Shown: positions 61,150 through 64,000 of the stretch, piece by piece | How positions within the stretch are numbered: position 1 is the stretch's first letter | Layout: every line of letters begins with the position of its first letter | Assembly: GCA_963693305.1 (NCBI GenBank) | Contig: OY855916.1 | Coordinates: 6,968,501 to 7,032,500 of the forward strand | Source of the DNA: Meandrina meandrites | Taxonomy: Eukaryota; Cnidaria; Anthozoa; Scleractinia; Meandrinidae | Length of the DNA stretch: 64,000 nucleotides | Reading direction: 5' to 3' | Translations under genes and position numbers: made by a program | The notes under the pieces: generated by a model | What the model saw: only the letters and a program-made list of their open reading frames with translations | Databases searched by the model: none | Told to the model about the DNA's origin: nothing

Positions 61150-64000
61150 TTATGATACATCTGAATCACTGGAAGACTCATAGTCCAAACCTAAGATGCT
61201 GAAATGATAAGTTAAAAACTAATAAAAATTCAACCAAGCCTTTAAGTGGAGCTCCACAATTATTTATTTCTTGAGCACAATTCCAACTTGTAAATAACAT
61301 TAAGATTTGGAGTTATTACGTATTTATAAACAAGAAAATACTGCTGGTAGTGAATGGTTATTTCCTGCCTTTTCTTCACTTATCTCCTTTACTTTACTCC
61401 AGCCTCTTTCTTTATGAGGTTTAGCTTGTGCATGCACTGTGCAAATGGCACACAAACAAATGGACAAACAACGACATAACAAAATTTTTTAGGTTGATTA
61501 TATTGGTATAATAAGTAACGTATAGGGCTCTGTGTATGCATACCTTCTGGGTGTGCAGGGGCTCCCTGACTGCAAGAACTTCAACCCGTGGAAATGACAA
61601 ATAGGAAAGGTCATGAACCAAAGGCAGACTGGGGTGCGAGATACCCCTATCCCAAGGATGTAGCATCTTATTTCTATCCCCCTAACCCTTTCCCTTCCCT
61701 TCTGTCGCCTAGTCCACTTCATGCTCACTGGCCTTAATGTAATATACCAACACAAAAGAGAATGTTTCAAACATTTCGAAACACTAAGAAGAGAGTTGAA
61801 AATATGACGTGTGGTGGACTATTTTTGGCAAACTTCAAGGTGATTGGAAATGCGATGACTCTCAAGAAACTAAAACTATGGAGTAAACAGATTGAGAAAT
61901 AAAATCTTAAACAGCTATGCTAATTAAGATCAGATTTCTAAGCCACCATCACAGTTCTGATTTCCTTTGTTTTAACTAGATGAATCAATGAGTTTAAGAA
62001 AGACATTTCACAGACCTGGGTTCTTTCATTGTGGACTGGCTCTTTTTATGATGACTGGAAGGAGGAAATTGGTTGGGCCTATTATAATGTGCCACTGATG
62101 GCCACTAATTCAGTCTCTTAAATAGTATCCAATTTATTATGTAACTTACTTCTTTGATTGAACATCCACGTCATTGGTATGGTGAGTGGTATGGTGTTTA
62201 GAATTGCTATCCTGCAATATAAATATGCAAAATTTAGTTATTGAAATATTGCATTATCTACAGCATACATAAAAGTTCTTAAGAATATGCCTGAAAAGTT
62301 GTCTTCAATGAAATATTGTAACATTAGAATTCTAATTCTCAAACCCTTGGTTTCTTGAACCACCAGATAAGTTGAACCAATACCAATTCCCTTCCCTCAG
62401 TTCATCACTGCAGCAATTTCACTCCTGATTTTTTTTAAACTAATTTTTGTTTCCCCTGGAGGTTAAAGAAATCAGGATTACACCATCAATTTCATCTCAC
62501 TAACGGGGAGAGGGGGGTTGCAGAAACCCCAGGACCCCCTGGCTACACCCCTGCCATTTTTTGTTTCTAATTGGCACAAACTGCAAGTAAGGCAGCACTT
62601 TTTATGTCTTTCTGTGCAACCCTTAACAAAACCGTGACAACTAAAAATATGATTTATTGCTGGTCTATCCTGAACACCCTAAGTGAAACCAAAATCTGTA
62701 ATTTTCACCCCTAAGTAAGACGACAAGTATCCCTATCTTTTTTGAGCCTCTCCTACCCTCATTTATCGTTTTAATGATCAGCAGTTAGATGTGTTGATGA
62801 CCTTTACCTCATTTGTTTTCAAAGCCTCATCCAAAGCATGTGATATTCTACTGTCTGTAAGGGGCTTGTCAGTCTTGTTACAGTTACCCTCGCTTTTTGC
62901 AGTGACAGAATTTCCTGTCTGATGTACAAATATTTTCAAAAAGAAGTGGATGCAAATTAATTCAAGGTAGAGAGCAACCACCCAGGTCATTTTAATGTAC
63001 CGGTATTATATTTTAAAATTATATTATTAGAATGCAGTGTATGTTCCTATGTACACTACAAAGAAGGATTTTTAGTATCTGATTGTTTAAATTGAGAAAA
63101 AAAAAACAATAAATAATCCAGTGACAGAGAATAATCATTACTCAGTATCATCAGTGTTCAGTAAGCCATTCATGTGAGACCTTGTCTGTAATCAGAACCC
63201 TGTTTTAAACTTCACCTTTTCTGCCACCAGATTTTTAACACACAGCAATCAGCATCACCTGCTTGCAATCTAGGCAAGTCTTTTCACAGTTGATGTACAT
63301 TAAATGTATACCTGACAGGACAATAGCTAGCTATGCCTAGCAAGGATGCTCATAACTACTGTACATGCTTAACAACAATATTATAATTTGTATACTGTTA
63401 TTAATACTACATTAAGAATTATTAACTGCTATTTGCTTTTATATGATTGTCACAACAGGACAAAAAAACCTTCACTCCTCTGCCTGTCTGAGAAGAGTGC
63501 ACTTTGATCTTGCACAAGTGGAATTCCAAATTAAAAGCACTTGTCTGACAGGACAGGTAGAATTAACCACAAGAAATTTTTCTCATTGAGTTCTGTGTTG
63601 CCTAAGCAGCTCTAGATTTTGTAAACTAACCTGTTTTCTGCAAATTTATGTTTCTTTCTGTTTTGATGAAAGTGGACTATCCACATACTACAAGTATGTA
63701 AACTGTGTAACCAGAACATTTTTAATCAATCCATTATTTTTTTGGATGAGTGCATTTCACTGAGTTACACTTGTACAGTCTACAGTGTACAGTGCCCTTC
63801 TCTATTAAGCTCCCTGCATTTCTCAAGATGGTACATGCAAGCTAACTAAAAACAATATTTATGAATAGAAAAAAATTCTATAATAATGATCACATTTAAC
63901 AAACCTCATTTTCCAACAATGGAGTGCAAATCTTTTTAGGTTTTATTTCAGTTTGAGAGCTTTCTGTATTCTTCCGTTTACTGACATATCCTCTGGGTTG
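61150..64000 (-). CDS. Unidentified gene, four 3' exons, continues beyond the window
   Basis: Exons in transcript order: 63905-64000 (open at the window edge), 62808-62918, 62150-62211 and 61150-61198, joined in phases 0, 0 and 2 with GT/AG borders. The encoded tail is hydrophilic and basic then acidic: QPRGYVSKRKNTESSQ, TGNSVTAKSEGNCNKTDK, SRISHALDEALKTNE, a His-rich HHTTHHT, and finally ILGLDYESSSDSDVS-stop. Such tails are common in nuclear or RNA-associated proteins, but I recognise no family. The 62,918 acceptor could instead be 4 bp further in, which would break phase. Confidence 0.6.

Overview
The window is eukaryotic nuclear DNA. It has spliced genes with canonical GT/AG junctions and conserved animal proteins (ECH1, FBXO4), and it is dense with tRNA-derived SINEs, MITEs, minisatellites and a Maverick/Polinton. 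The SINE type, Polinton gene set and general texture fit a cnidarian, most likely a stony coral or other anthozoan. That placement is inference; no marker gene is present.

Layout. (1) Positions 1-42,587 are the 3' part of one plus-strand host gene that I cannot name. Seven exons join in matching phase, but two introns are hugely inflated. The intron 783-20,706 holds a MITE, SINE copies, a piggyBac-like MITE and an 18.2 kb fold-back element (2,371-20,602). The fold-back has 2.8-2.9 kb outer arms and two head-to-head arrays of a 74-76 bp repeat meeting at an axis near 9,748/9,749; its right arm carries a further five-copy tandem array of a ~690 bp unit. The last intron (24,668-42,442) holds a 16,634 bp Polinton. 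(2) 42,588-48,188 is intergenic and repetitive: a ~46 bp minisatellite, a triplicated ~350 bp unit and several MITEs. (3) 48,189-53,158 (minus) is an 8-exon ECH1 dienoyl-CoA isomerase gene. It is head-to-head, 120 bp apart, with an intronless GDSL/SGNH hydrolase (53,279-53,983, plus). (4) 54,383-59,027 (minus) is a 7-exon FBXO4-like F-box gene. (5) 61,150-64,000 (minus) is the 3' end of another, unidentified gene.

The Polinton (24,996-41,629) looks structurally complete: 352 bp near-identical terminal inverted repeats, a 5 bp target duplication and about 15 open genes. These include protein-primed DNA polymerase B, a retrovirus-type integrase, an FtsK/HerA-type packaging ATPase and a double-jelly-roll-type major capsid protein, plus coiled-coil and membrane proteins. 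I see no adenovirus-type protease.

Four Polinton features stand out. Each end is a 165 bp hairpin-forming palindrome inside the inverted repeat. The two inverted repeats supply the same upstream region and start-codon context to the outermost genes, polB on the right and a 195-residue unknown on the left. A family of short palindromic cassettes is scattered between and inside the genes, some translated in frame. A 1.1 kb gene-free segment carries ACGGCGT-cored palindromes and a tandem array with heat-shock-element-like and E-box-like sites.
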